From positions 1-62,316 of the forward strand of contig DFLA01000016.1 in assembly GCA_002374055.1 (NCBI GenBank): DNA of 62,316 nucleotides. Direction: 5' to 3'. How positions within the stretch are numbered: the stretch's first letter is position 1; the number at the start of each line of letters is the position of its first letter. Below the pieces are notes generated by a model that did not search any database, was not told the DNA's origin, and worked only from the letters and a program-made list of their open reading frames with translations. Shown here in pieces: positions 44,326 through 52,885 of this stretch. The translations under genes and the position numbers were made by a program. This DNA is from Caryophanales bacterium UBA3631. Lineage in GTDB: Bacteria > Bacillota_I > Bacilli_A > RF39 > UBA660.

Positions 44326-44400
44326 GCATGCAATCTTTTTATCTTACCCTAAAAAGAGAATACGAAAAATAAAAATGTCATATTAATTATCGGTAAGAAT
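44289..44400 (-). ncRNA. Candidate small non-coding RNA
   Basis: In the 417-bp gene-free stretch 44123-44539, the minus strand shows TTGACA (44442-44447) and a TATTTT-like -10 about 16 bp on. A sequence of about 110 nt follows that begins near CTTACCGATAATTAATATG. CTTACC pairs with GGGTAAG some 45 nt later, giving a closing stem. The transcript then ends in a strong terminator hairpin (44298-44325) with nine T residues. There is no open reading frame of note. I cannot match it to a known family; it could be a riboswitch with a terminator or an independent sRNA. The flanking 44401-44539 otherwise holds AT-rich sequence. Confidence 0.45.
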
Positions 44401-44539
44401 TAATACAAATAAAATATATCATATACAATTAATGTCAATTAAACTATTAATTTTTTTTCAATAAATGCCTTCAACATAATAAATACGAAGTCGATAAATA
44501 ATTATTTTTTTATCACAATATCTTAATCTTCCGATCATT

Positions 44540-45298
44540 CTATATAAATATAAGCATAAGTACATCTGCTATTAAGTGAATTAATCCATGTGATATCATT
44601 GCATAACCAATACCATATTTTCTATAAAGATATCCAAATGCTATTCCTAATCCTCCATTAAATAAGAAACATCTAAATACTATTACAGGTGTTAATGTAG
44701 TCATTGTCATAGTTGCTGGAAGATGTAATGCTGCGAATACTATTCCAACTATAATATTGGATATTATATATAATTTAACAGGTATTACTTCTTTATTCCT
44801 ATAGAATATCTTTGATCCAATAAATACTATTAATGACATTAAGAATAATCTCAACATTACTTCTTCAATAATTCCACCAGCTAGTAATCCACCAATTATC
44901 TTTGAATTTGTTGGAGATGAATTATATTGATCATTTACCCAAGTACTTAATGATCCAAATATTAATTTATCTCCAGGGAATAAAATTAATGCACCAATAA
45001 TAGTAATAATTGCTGTAACAAAAATAGCCTTTTTATTAAATTCAAATTTCTTCCATAGATTAACCTTCTTAGAAATAAATACACCTATACAAGCAAGTAT
45101 AAATCCATAAAGAATACCATACTGAATTGCTGAAACTAATCCTAACATTTCTTTTGTTACATTTTGTTCTTGCATTTTTCTTAACACTTCACCAGATGAT
45201 GAATCATAACTATATAATCCAACACAATATCCTCCAATTAAACCTCCAAGTAATACTAATAATAAAAACTTCCAATTCTCTTTAATAAACTTTTTCAT
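44540..45298 (-). CDS. CPBP-family intramembrane metalloprotease
   Basis: The 252-aa protein has about seven membrane helices and the CPBP motifs EEVMLRLFL (EExxxR), FAALHLPAT (FxxxH) and a late HGLIHLIAD. It overlaps the upstream regulator gene by one base (TAATG), so it is the effector of a two-gene unit. The coding strand uses more A-ending codons (GGA, ATA, GCA) than neighbouring minus-strand genes, a possible sign of recent transfer. Substrate unknown; membrane proteases paired with HTH regulators often act in peptide processing or self-immunity. Confidence 0.9.
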   Translation of the reverse strand: MKKFIKENWKFLLLVLLGGLIGGYCVGLYSYDSSSGEVLRKMQEQNVTKEMLGLVSAIQYGILYGFILACIGVFISKKVNLWKKFEFNKKAIFVTAIITIIGALILFPGDKLIFGSLSTWVNDQYNSSPTNSKIIGGLLAGGIIEEVMLRLFLMSLIVFIGSKIFYRNKEVIPVKLYIISNIIVGIVFAALHLPATMTMTTLTPVIVFRCFLFNGGLGIAFGYLYRKYGIGYAMISHGLIHLIADVLMLIFI

Positions 45299-45921
45299 TA
45301 TTCATTTTCTCCCTTATTCATAACTTTTTTAGCCATTGATTTTTTACCACAGTTAGGACATTTTTGATATCTAGATGTACCAATATGTGGAGCCATTAAT
45401 AATTTAAAATATTTTTTTTCTTCAAATATATGATGACAATGTTTGCATTCATAATATCCTGCATCTACTTCAAGTTTAAAACCATAAAAGCACACAATTA
45501 GTAATACAACTGTTGAAATACAAATAATTGTACCAAGTATTGGACCTTCTTCCAACATACTACAAGATATAACTATAAGAGCTATATAAAATATAAATGC
45601 TGTTATTGTTATTACCCACATATCTGTAATTAATCTTTTATTTTTTAATTCATCTTGTTTAGCAAGTTCTAATAATAATTCTTGCGTTTTCTTTTCATAA
45701 TCTTTCATATCAATCTTCTCACCATTTAAAAGTTCATTGACGTTTATATCAAATATATTACACAAATCCAACATTTTATCAGCATCTGGTAAAGATAAAC
45801 CTCTTTCCCACTTTGATACTGCTCGATCAGTAATATATAATTTTTCCGCTAATTGTTCTTGAGTAATCTTTTTTTCTTTTCTGCAATTAGCAATAAATTT
45901 TCCAATTTTAATTAAATCCAT
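45298..45921 (-). CDS. HTH transcriptional regulator with membrane helices and zinc ribbon
   Basis: The 207-aa protein has an N-terminal Cro/CI-type helix-turn-helix (IGKFIANCRKEKKITQEQLA, then ITDRAVSKWERGLSLPD), a helical linker, two membrane helices (about 100-145: ITAFIFYIALIVISC; TIICISTVVLLIVCFYGF), and a C-terminal zinc ribbon (YYECKHCHHIFEEKKY and KCPNCGKKSM). A DNA-binding protein tethered to the membrane could sense envelope state directly. GGGAG precedes ATG. It is coupled with the CPBP protease. Confidence 0.92.
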   Translation of the reverse strand: MDLIKIGKFIANCRKEKKITQEQLAEKLYITDRAVSKWERGLSLPDADKMLDLCNIFDINVNELLNGEKIDMKDYEKKTQELLLELAKQDELKNKRLITDMWVITITAFIFYIALIVISCSMLEEGPILGTIICISTVVLLIVCFYGFKLEVDAGYYECKHCHHIFEEKKYFKLLMAPHIGTSRYQKCPNCGKKSMAKKVMNKGENE

Positions 45922-46064
45922 GAACTTTTTCTCCCTCTACAACTTAATTATAAAATAAGTCATTTATAAATTACACATACCAATGGTTGAGTTAATACTC
46001 TATACTTATTTTACCATAAAAATAGTAAATATTTTTATTTATTAATGAACAAAATATTACTAAT

Positions 46065-47282
46065 TTAAGATTTTTTTTCCAACAAACAAACACTCTCAAC
46101 ATGATGAGTATTAGGAAACATTTCAAACAAACTAATCTCTTTAATATTATAATGTTTTTTAAATATATTCAAATCACGAGCTAAAGTTACAGGATCACAA
46201 GAAACATAAATAACCCTATTAGCTCCAACACTTATAACCTCATTAATAGATAACTCTGATAAACCACTACGAGGAGGATCAACAATAACAACATCAAAAT
46301 TCTTATTTAACCCCTTTAATACCTTTCCGCTATCACCACAAATAAACTGACAATTACTAACACCATTCAAATCTTTATTAATATTCGCATCATGAATAGC
46401 CGATTCATTAATCTCAACACCTACTATGGTCTTACCACCAACAAATAATCCAATAGTACCAGTACCACAATATAAATCAAGTACATTAGAACTATCCAAA
46501 TTACCAGCATACTCTAAAACTTTACTATATAACTTATAAGCCATATGAGTATTAACTTGAAAAAATGAATCAGGAGAAATGACAAACTTCTTATCCCCTA
46601 TCATATCAATAATATATTCATTACCATAAATAAGTTTATAATTATCACTTTTAATATAAATACTTGAAGCAATATCCTTTAAACTATCAACAAGATAACC
46701 ATCTAAAACCTCACCTACAACATGAAATATAACCATAATTGATTTATCATAATAACTACTACGAACAACAACACTATCCACATTACTTAAATTCATTTTT
46801 TTTAGTATGCTCAAAACATTATTAATCTCATTAGAACAAATTAAACACTTATCAATATTAATTAACTCATAAGTCTTTTCCTTATAATAACCAACACCTT
46901 CTTTAACATGAAAAGTAGCCTTATTACGATAATAAAACTGATTATCATAACTAATTTCATTAATCTTAATATCATCATGAACAAATTTTTTTATTATATC
47001 TTTAACCTTATTAATTTTATAATCATGTTGAAAACTATAATTCATATGCATGATATCACAGCCACCACAAAATTCATAATAAGGACAATCTACATTAACT
47101 CTCTCATTACTCTTAGAATAATACTTTAAAACAATTCCTTCATAAAATTTTTTATTCTCACGAATAACTTTAATCCTTACACTTTCACCTACTAAAGCAT
47201 CCTTAACAAAAACAATTTTTCCATCTATATAACCAATGCCTCGACCTTGATGATCAAGCCTATCAATTAAAACATCATACAT
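46065..47282 (-). CDS. 23S rRNA (uracil-5-)-methyltransferase, RlmD/RlmCD type
   Basis: The 405-aa protein starts with a TRAM-like domain (LIDRLDHQGRGIGYIDGKIV) and has an iron-sulfur cluster motif CPYYEFCGGCDIMHM with a later Cys (DKCLIC). It carries the SAM-dependent methyltransferase core: SFFQVNTHMAYKLY, VLDLYCGTGTIGLF, VIVDPPRSGL, and the catalytic Cys in IYVSCDPVTLARDL. This subfamily makes m5U in 23S rRNA; specificity between positions is inferred only. GGTGATTTTT precedes the ATG at 47282. Confidence 0.94.
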   Translation of the reverse strand: MYDVLIDRLDHQGRGIGYIDGKIVFVKDALVGESVRIKVIRENKKFYEGIVLKYYSKSNERVNVDCPYYEFCGGCDIMHMNYSFQHDYKINKVKDIIKKFVHDDIKINEISYDNQFYYRNKATFHVKEGVGYYKEKTYELINIDKCLICSNEINNVLSILKKMNLSNVDSVVVRSSYYDKSIMVIFHVVGEVLDGYLVDSLKDIASSIYIKSDNYKLIYGNEYIIDMIGDKKFVISPDSFFQVNTHMAYKLYSKVLEYAGNLDSSNVLDLYCGTGTIGLFVGGKTIVGVEINESAIHDANINKDLNGVSNCQFICGDSGKVLKGLNKNFDVVIVDPPRSGLSELSINEVISVGANRVIYVSCDPVTLARDLNIFKKHYNIKEISLFEMFPNTHHVESVCLLEKKS

Positions 47283-47313
47283 AAAAATCACCTAAAATAA
47301 TAATACATAATAA

Positions 47314-47327
47314 TTACAAATTTGTAA
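47314..47327. repeat. 14-bp perfect palindrome upstream of gerA
   Basis: TTACAAATTTGTAA lies in the 5' leader between a CATAATA sequence (47306-47312, similar to forespore sigma F/G -10 elements) and the gerA ribosome binding site. It could be an operator. The sigma assignment is weak, since no matching -35 is clear. Confidence 0.35.
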
Positions 47328-47352
47328 ATAATAAATAAAAAAAGGTGATAGA

Positions 47353-48783
47353 ATGGACATAGAAAAAACACTAGAAAACATAAAAAAACAACTAAACAAT
47401 AGCGCCGATATCTCATCAAGAATAATAAATATTAAAAACAAAAAAATCGGATATATATTTCTAGAAAGCGTATCAAGTGATGACAAAATAAGCGACTTTC
47501 TAGTAAAGGCACTAACGAACACAAAACTAAATATATTCGAAAACATATCAAAAGAACTAAAAAACACAATATATAACAGTAAACTAAAAACAATAAAAAA
47601 AGAAGAAATACCATTTTTTCTAACAAGTGGATTTACAATAATAATAACAGAAAAAGAAATACTAGCAGTCGAAACAAAAACAAATCTAAATCGAGGAATA
47701 GAAGATTCAAAAAGCGAAGCCATAATAAGAGGACCAAAAGACTCATTTACAGAAAACTATATGACAAACATCGGACTAATAAGAAAAAGAATAAAAGACG
47801 ATAACCTAGTATTCGATGAACTAAAAATAGGAAGAAGAACTAAAACAAAAGTATCCTTAACATATATAAACAATATAGTAGAAGAAAAATATATAAAACA
47901 AATAAAAGAAGAACTAAAAAAACTAGACGTGGATGGAATAATAGATAGTGGACCAATAAGAGACTATCTCACAAAAAATAATCATTGTGCCTTTCCAACA
48001 ATAATATCAACAGAAAGACCAGACAACTGTACAAACTCATTACTCAATGGAAAAATAGTAATAATAGTTGAAAATACCCCTTTCGCATTAATAATACCAG
48101 GAATGTTTATAGATATATTTCATACACCCGAAGATAACTACCAACAGCCAATAAACGTAACAATAACACGTATACTAAAATTCATAGGATTTTTAATAAC
48201 ACTATTTACACCAGCTATTTACATAGCACTAACAACATATAACTTTGAAATAATACCAGATAACCTACTAATATCAATCGCAATACAAAGACAAGGAGTT
48301 CCATTTCCGACAGTAATAGAAACAATAATAATGCTAGTAACATTTGAAATACTAAGAGAATCAGACATAAGATTACCAAATCAAATGGGAGCAGCTGTAT
48401 CAATAGTAGGAGCCTTAGTACTTGGAGATGCAGCAGTTTCAGCAGGAATAGTATCACCCATAGTTATAATAGTAGTCGCAATAACAAGCGTAAGCGGACT
48501 ACTCTTCACAGATATAGACGTAGTAAATGGAATACGAATATGGAGATTTATATTCATAATATCAGCAGCAGTATTAGGCTTAATAGGACTAGTAATATCA
48601 ATAATAATGTTCATAACCAAACTATCAAGTCTAGAAATATTAAATATTCCATACCTATCAACCATCTCACCATTTAACCTCGAATCACAAAAAAATGGAA
48701 TACTAAAATTTCCAAAAACGAAAATCAAAAAAAGACCATTCTACCTAAAAACAAAACAAAAAAGAAAAGTTGGTGAAAAATGA
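47353..48783 (+). CDS. Spore germinant receptor A subunit (GerA family)
   Basis: GerA-family A subunits form, with B and C subunits, the inner-membrane receptor that senses germinants; they assemble into oligomeric channels. The 476-aa protein has an N-terminal soluble domain (to about residue 270), with MTNIGLIRKRIKDDNLVFD and RDYLTKNNHCAFPTIISTERPD. Then come several membrane helices, including ITLFTPAIYIALTTYNFEIIP and RQGVPFPTVIETIIMLVTFE, and a basic tail. GGTGAT precedes ATG. It is the first gene of an A-C-B operon, each overlapping the next by 4 bases. Confidence 0.95.
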   Translation: MDIEKTLENIKKQLNNSADISSRIINIKNKKIGYIFLESVSSDDKISDFLVKALTNTKLNIFENISKELKNTIYNSKLKTIKKEEIPFFLTSGFTIIITEKEILAVETKTNLNRGIEDSKSEAIIRGPKDSFTENYMTNIGLIRKRIKDDNLVFDELKIGRRTKTKVSLTYINNIVEEKYIKQIKEELKKLDVDGIIDSGPIRDYLTKNNHCAFPTIISTERPDNCTNSLLNGKIVIIVENTPFALIIPGMFIDIFHTPEDNYQQPINVTITRILKFIGFLITLFTPAIYIALTTYNFEIIPDNLLISIAIQRQGVPFPTVIETIIMLVTFEILRESDIRLPNQMGAAVSIVGALVLGDAAVSAGIVSPIVIIVVAITSVSGLLFTDIDVVNGIRIWRFIFIISAAVLGLIGLVISIIMFITKLSSLEILNIPYLSTISPFNLESQKNGILKFPKTKIKKRPFYLKTKQKRKVGEK

Positions 48784-49946
48784 AAAAACTATTAATAATA
48801 CCACTAATACTACTATTAACAGGATGTTGGAATTACTATGAATTAAATAATCTAGCAATATGTACAGGAATCGCTATAGATAAAAAAGAAAACAAATACG
48901 AAGTAACATACCTAATATCAAATGCAAAAAAAAATGAAGTAAGCGCAAAAGAAGGAGAAGCAGGAACAACAACATATACAGGAATTGGAGAAACAATACA
49001 AGAAGCAATAAACGACCTACAAATAAAAATGCCATTTGAACCATATAGCGGACATCTTGTAGTTACAATAATATCAGAAGAAATTGCAAAAGAAGGAATA
49101 GAAAACATACTCGACTATCTAGCACGAGACACAGAATCAAGAAATTTCTTCTATATATTACTAAGCAAAAATACAAAAGCCAAAAACATACTAGAAATAA
49201 TATCCCCACTTCAAACTTTTCCATCACAAACAATCGCATCAGATATAGAAACATCATCAGCTGAGTCCTCATTAATATATAAAATAACATATAATGACTT
49301 CATATATACATTACTAGAACAAGGAATAAATCCAGTATTAAACAGTATCACAATAATTGGAAATAAAGAAAAAGGAACAGATACAAAAGAACTATCAGAT
49401 ACTATACCACAAGCAACAATTAAAATAGATACATTAGGAATATTCAAAGATGACAAACTATTAGGATGGGCAACACAAGACGAATCAAAAGGAATAAATC
49501 TACTAACAAACAATATAGAAAACTTTTATGTAAAAACAAAATGTGAAGATAAATACATGATGAACTATGTAGAAAACATTAAAACAAAAACAAATATAGA
49601 CCTACAAAACAACAAAGTAAAAGTAAAAATCAGTGGAAAAGCAACAATACTAGAAACAAACTGCAAAATAGATTTAGAAAATCCAGATAACATAAAAAAA
49701 ATAGAACAAGATATAAAAAATGAATTAAATAGAATAATACAAGAAAGTGCATACTTAGTTCAAAAAAAATACAACACAGACGTATTAGGATATGGAAAAC
49801 TAATACATAAAAAAAATCCAAATAATTGGAAAAAAATAAAAAACAATTGGAATGAAATATTTAAAAACCTAAAAATAGAACCAGAATTTGACATAAAAAT
49901 AGAAGACCAAGGATCATTAATCCAAACTATTAAGGAGGCACAATGA
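48780..49946 (+). CDS. Spore germinant receptor C subunit, lipoprotein (Ger(x)C family)
   Basis: The 388-aa protein has a lipoprotein signal MKKLLIIPLILLLTGC, with Cys16 as the lipidation site, then WNYYELNNLAICTGIAID, the typical start of GerC proteins. The C-terminal part (about 220-375, including NKVKVKISGKATILETNC) has the family's receptor fold. It sits on the outer face of the inner membrane of the spore. It overlaps gerA and gerB genes by 4 bases each. Confidence 0.95.
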   Translation: MKKLLIIPLILLLTGCWNYYELNNLAICTGIAIDKKENKYEVTYLISNAKKNEVSAKEGEAGTTTYTGIGETIQEAINDLQIKMPFEPYSGHLVVTIISEEIAKEGIENILDYLARDTESRNFFYILLSKNTKAKNILEIISPLQTFPSQTIASDIETSSAESSLIYKITYNDFIYTLLEQGINPVLNSITIIGNKEKGTDTKELSDTIPQATIKIDTLGIFKDDKLLGWATQDESKGINLLTNNIENFYVKTKCEDKYMMNYVENIKTKTNIDLQNNKVKVKISGKATILETNCKIDLENPDNIKKIEQDIKNELNRIIQESAYLVQKKYNTDVLGYGKLIHKKNPNNWKKIKNNWNEIFKNLKIEPEFDIKIEDQGSLIQTIKEAQ

Positions 49947-51022
49947 AAAAACTATCATCACTCCAATTTTGCGCAATAGAATACTTTTTAATACTAGCAA
50001 ACAATGTTGGAATAACAACATATATACTATTTAACTATGCAGCACAAGACGGAATAATAAGCATAATATTAGGAACAATTTTAGGATTAATTCCGCTAAT
50101 AATATATCTAAAAATAATCAATACAAAACCAGAATTAAATATATTCGAAAAAATTGAAGACAAATTTTCAAAGACAGGTAAAATAATAAACTTAATTCTA
50201 ACACTCGCAATAGCATTCTTTATAGCAACAAACTACAATAACCTAATAGACTTTATATCATCACAATACCTATCAAAAACGCCGCATATAATAATCGCAC
50301 TATCATTCTTACCAGCAATAATATATATATTAACAAAAGGAACAACAGTAATAGGAAGAACAGTATTTATACTACTAATAATAAGTCTATCATTCGTTTT
50401 TTTAACAATAATCGGATTAATATGGCAAATAAAAATTGACAACATACTTCCAATACTAGAAAATGGAATAAAAAATCCATTAATGTGCTCATTAATATAT
50501 ATAACATACAATATAACACCACTATTTCTCCTAACAATAATACCTAAAAACGAAATACTAGACAAAGAAAAACTAAACAAAAGAATAATAATAACATACA
50601 TATTAGCAAACATAATAATACTAATAATATACTTCTTAACACTATCCATACTAGGAGCAAATCTCGCAAACCTATATCAATATCCAGAATACGATGTATT
50701 AAAAAAAGTATCACTTATAGGATTTATAGAGCGAACAGAAAGTACAATATCACTAAGATGGACATTCTATGCATTTACACTAACAGTAATAGGAATACTA
50801 TTCATATCAAAATACATAATACATACTTTTAAAATTAAAAATGAAAAAACAAACAAAAAAATAATAGCAATAATATCATTAATAATTGTACTATGGGGAA
50901 AATTTATTTTTCAAAATAGAGCTAAATTTAATAAAACAATATTCAATAAACTCCCAATACTAATAAGCATAATAATGATTTTAATACCTTTTATAATATA
51001 TAAAAAAAAGACTAATAAATAG
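49943..51022 (+). CDS. Spore germinant receptor B subunit (GerB family, permease-like)
   Basis: The 359-aa protein has about ten membrane helices and resembles amino acid-polyamine transporters; B subunits are thought to bind the germinant. The N-terminus (SSLQFCAIEYFLILANNVGI) and the LITYNITPLFLLTII-like region fit the family. AAGGAGG, inside the end of the C-subunit gene, precedes ATG. Presence of A, B and C subunits in one operon implies the organism makes spores or descends from a spore-former. Confidence 0.94.
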   Translation: MKKLSSLQFCAIEYFLILANNVGITTYILFNYAAQDGIISIILGTILGLIPLIIYLKIINTKPELNIFEKIEDKFSKTGKIINLILTLAIAFFIATNYNNLIDFISSQYLSKTPHIIIALSFLPAIIYILTKGTTVIGRTVFILLIISLSFVFLTIIGLIWQIKIDNILPILENGIKNPLMCSLIYITYNITPLFLLTIIPKNEILDKEKLNKRIIITYILANIIILIIYFLTLSILGANLANLYQYPEYDVLKKVSLIGFIERTESTISLRWTFYAFTLTVIGILFISKYIIHTFKIKNEKTNKKIIAIISLIIVLWGKFIFQNRAKFNKTIFNKLPILISIIMILIPFIIYKKKTNK

Positions 51023-51026
51023 TCTT
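51002..51026 (-). terminator. Terminator of the tail-anchored protein gene
   Basis: On the minus strand, AAGACTA and TAGTCTT flank a 5-base loop and are followed by TTTTTT. It overlaps the 3' end of the gerB-type gene. Confidence 0.75.
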
Positions 51027-51783
51027 AAAACATTTTAAAAACAATATATCCTACAACTCCCGCAACAACCAAGAATAAAAAGAAAAACAAAAACTTAATC
51101 ATTTTATTATTACTATCTATCGATTCTTGTATATCCTTTAACTGTTCAAAATCCTCTTCCTTAAAACTCAAACTAGAAGTATAAAAAGACCTATCCAAGC
51201 CATCCTCATCATGAGGCTCATACCTATCCTTTGCTTCCCTAACCTCTTTCAATAAATCCCCAACATTAGTTCTATCAACAAAAGTATTACCCGAAGATTT
51301 TAAATCACTAAGCATATCCAAAGATAATTCATTATCATCATACTTTTTCAAAACACTAGTATTAACAAAAGTTCTATCAATTTCAGCTTGATCATACTCA
51401 TCAACCTTATCCTTAATATTAATATTCTTCAATATATTATATTGAGTATTTTTTAAACTTCTATTTTTATTATCATCAACATGCTCATCCTTAGCCTTAA
51501 CTAAAATATCACGAATATCATAACTCCTATCCTGAGCAGGCGATTGATAAACTCTTGAAACATTTGCCTTAACAGTAGAACTCTTTTTTTTCTTTTCTTC
51601 ACGCTCTTTTAATAATTCCTTAATTTGTTCAAGACTTATCTCATTAGTCTTATCCATAACAGCTACTTTCTCAATATTGGAATACTCATTTTTTTCATAA
51701 ATATCTTTATACAAATTCTCATTTCTAATACTTCTACTACTAGACGAAGCATTAGAATGATACTTTTCCATTCTACTAGCCAT
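51025..51783 (-). CDS. Tail-anchored hydrophilic protein of unknown function
   Basis: The 252-aa protein is hydrophilic and charged throughout (EQIKELLKEREEKKKKSS; KDKVDEYDQAEIDRTF), with repeated FVNTSVL-, TFVDRTNV- and LDRSFYTS-like short motifs. It ends in a single membrane helix (KFLFFFLFLVVAGVVGYIVF) with almost no tail. It should lie in the cytoplasm anchored by its C-terminus. I do not recognise it. GGTGAT before the ATG at 51783 sets the start. It converges on the germination operon, which may be coincidence. Confidence 0.75.
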   Translation of the reverse strand: MASRMEKYHSNASSSSRSIRNENLYKDIYEKNEYSNIEKVAVMDKTNEISLEQIKELLKEREEKKKKSSTVKANVSRVYQSPAQDRSYDIRDILVKAKDEHVDDNKNRSLKNTQYNILKNINIKDKVDEYDQAEIDRTFVNTSVLKKYDDNELSLDMLSDLKSSGNTFVDRTNVGDLLKEVREAKDRYEPHDEDGLDRSFYTSSLSFKEEDFEQLKDIQESIDSNNKMIKFLFFFLFLVVAGVVGYIVFKMF

Positions 51784-51883
51784 CCCTATCACCTAAAATA
51801 ATAATATCATAAAATCAATATTTTTAAAAGTTTTATTGCAAAATAATAAAAAATTATCTATAATAATTTCAGGAGGGATAAAA

Positions 51884-52066
51884 ATGGAAAAAATAAAAGT
51901 AAATGAAAATTGTATAGGATGTGGAGCATGCACTGCAATCGCACCAGAATATTTTGAATTTAATGATGACGGATACGCTAAACCAATAAAAGAAGAAGTA
52001 GAAAAAATAACAGACGATATAAAAGAAGCAGCAGAAGGATGCCCAGTAAATGCAATAGAAATATAA
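51884..52066 (+). CDS. [4Fe-4S] ferredoxin
   Basis: The 60-aa protein has a single [4Fe-4S] cluster site: CIGCGACTAIAPEYFEF (three Cys) and the distant fourth Cys in AEGCPVNAIEI, as in Bacillus-type ferredoxins. It carries electrons to reductive enzymes, plausibly radical SAM enzymes or fermentative oxidoreductases. AGGAGGG lies before the ATG at 51884, and TATAAT about 25 bases upstream. A single-gene unit with a perfect terminator. Confidence 0.95.
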   Translation: MEKIKVNENCIGCGACTAIAPEYFEFNDDGYAKPIKEEVEKITDDIKEAAEGCPVNAIEI

Positions 52067-52100
52067 AAAGAATTATACAAAAAATGTATAATTCTTTTAT
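52065..52100. terminator. Bidirectional terminator, ferredoxin and RluB-type genes
   Basis: Perfect 13-bp arms AAAAGAATTATAC and GTATAATTCTTTT have T-rich sequence on both sides. Confidence 0.9.
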
Positions 52101-52810
52101 TTTACCAAACTATATAATTGCTTAACCTCTTTAACACTTAAATATCTATATTCACCACTTTTAAGACCATTAACATTTAAAAAAGCAAACATTTCTCTTT
52201 TTAACTTCAAAACATCAAAATGAACAGCCTCAAACATTCTTTTAACTTGATGATTACGTCCTTCATGAATAATAACCTCAACAATAGAAGTATCACTTTT
52301 CTTATCATACTTTCTTAACTTCACAAAACTTCTAGCAGTCTTAACACCATCAAGCAATACTCCACGGCTCATTGTTAAAGCACTTTCCTTATCAAAAAAA
52401 CCCTTAACCTTAGCAATATAAACCTTATCAACCTTATTACGTGGATGAATCAATAAATTTGTTAGCTCACCATCATTAGTAAGTAACAATGCACCAGTAG
52501 TATCATAATCCAAACGTCCTACTGGATATAATCTCTTATCAGTATTAATTAAATCAATAACAGTTTTACGATTTTTATCATCATTAGTAGTAGTAACAAC
52601 ACCTCTTGGTTTATTAAGTAAAATATACTCCTTCTCCTCACGAGAAATAACCTTACCACCAATCATTATTTCATCATTGCCATCAACCTTATAACCTAAC
52701 TCAGAAATAACCTCACCATTAACCATGACCTTACCTAAAGAAATTAGCTCCTCAGCCTTTCTCCTAGAACAATAACCACTATTAGCAATAACCTTCTGCA
52801 ATCTTTCCAT
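52097..52810 (-). CDS. Pseudouridine synthase, RluB/RsuA family
   Basis: The 237-aa protein has an N-terminal S4 domain (MERLQKVIANSGYCSRRKAE, then LGKVMVNGEVI) and the RsuA/RluB catalytic motif PVGRLDYDTTGALLLTNDG with the nucleophilic Asp near residue 103, plus HEGRNHQVKRMFEAV. RluB-type enzymes modify 23S rRNA in the peptidyl-transferase region; RluB versus RsuA cannot be settled here. GGTGATTTTT precedes the ATG at 52810. Confidence 0.95.
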   Translation of the reverse strand: MERLQKVIANSGYCSRRKAEELISLGKVMVNGEVISELGYKVDGNDEIMIGGKVISREEKEYILLNKPRGVVTTTNDDKNRKTVIDLINTDKRLYPVGRLDYDTTGALLLTNDGELTNLLIHPRNKVDKVYIAKVKGFFDKESALTMSRGVLLDGVKTARSFVKLRKYDKKSDTSIVEVIIHEGRNHQVKRMFEAVHFDVLKLKREMFAFLNVNGLKSGEYRYLSVKEVKQLYSLVK

Positions 52811-52855
52811 AAAAATCACCTACAAACATTCTATCACGTTTAATAATATAAAAGC

Positions 52856-52885
52856 AAATAAAATAGGCATAAACCTATTTTATTT
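52856..52885 (-). terminator. Hairpin terminator after recA
   Basis: Perfect 12-bp arms AAATAAAATAGG and CCTATTTTATTT flank a 6-base loop at the recA stop codon. The T-run is interrupted. Confidence 0.7.
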
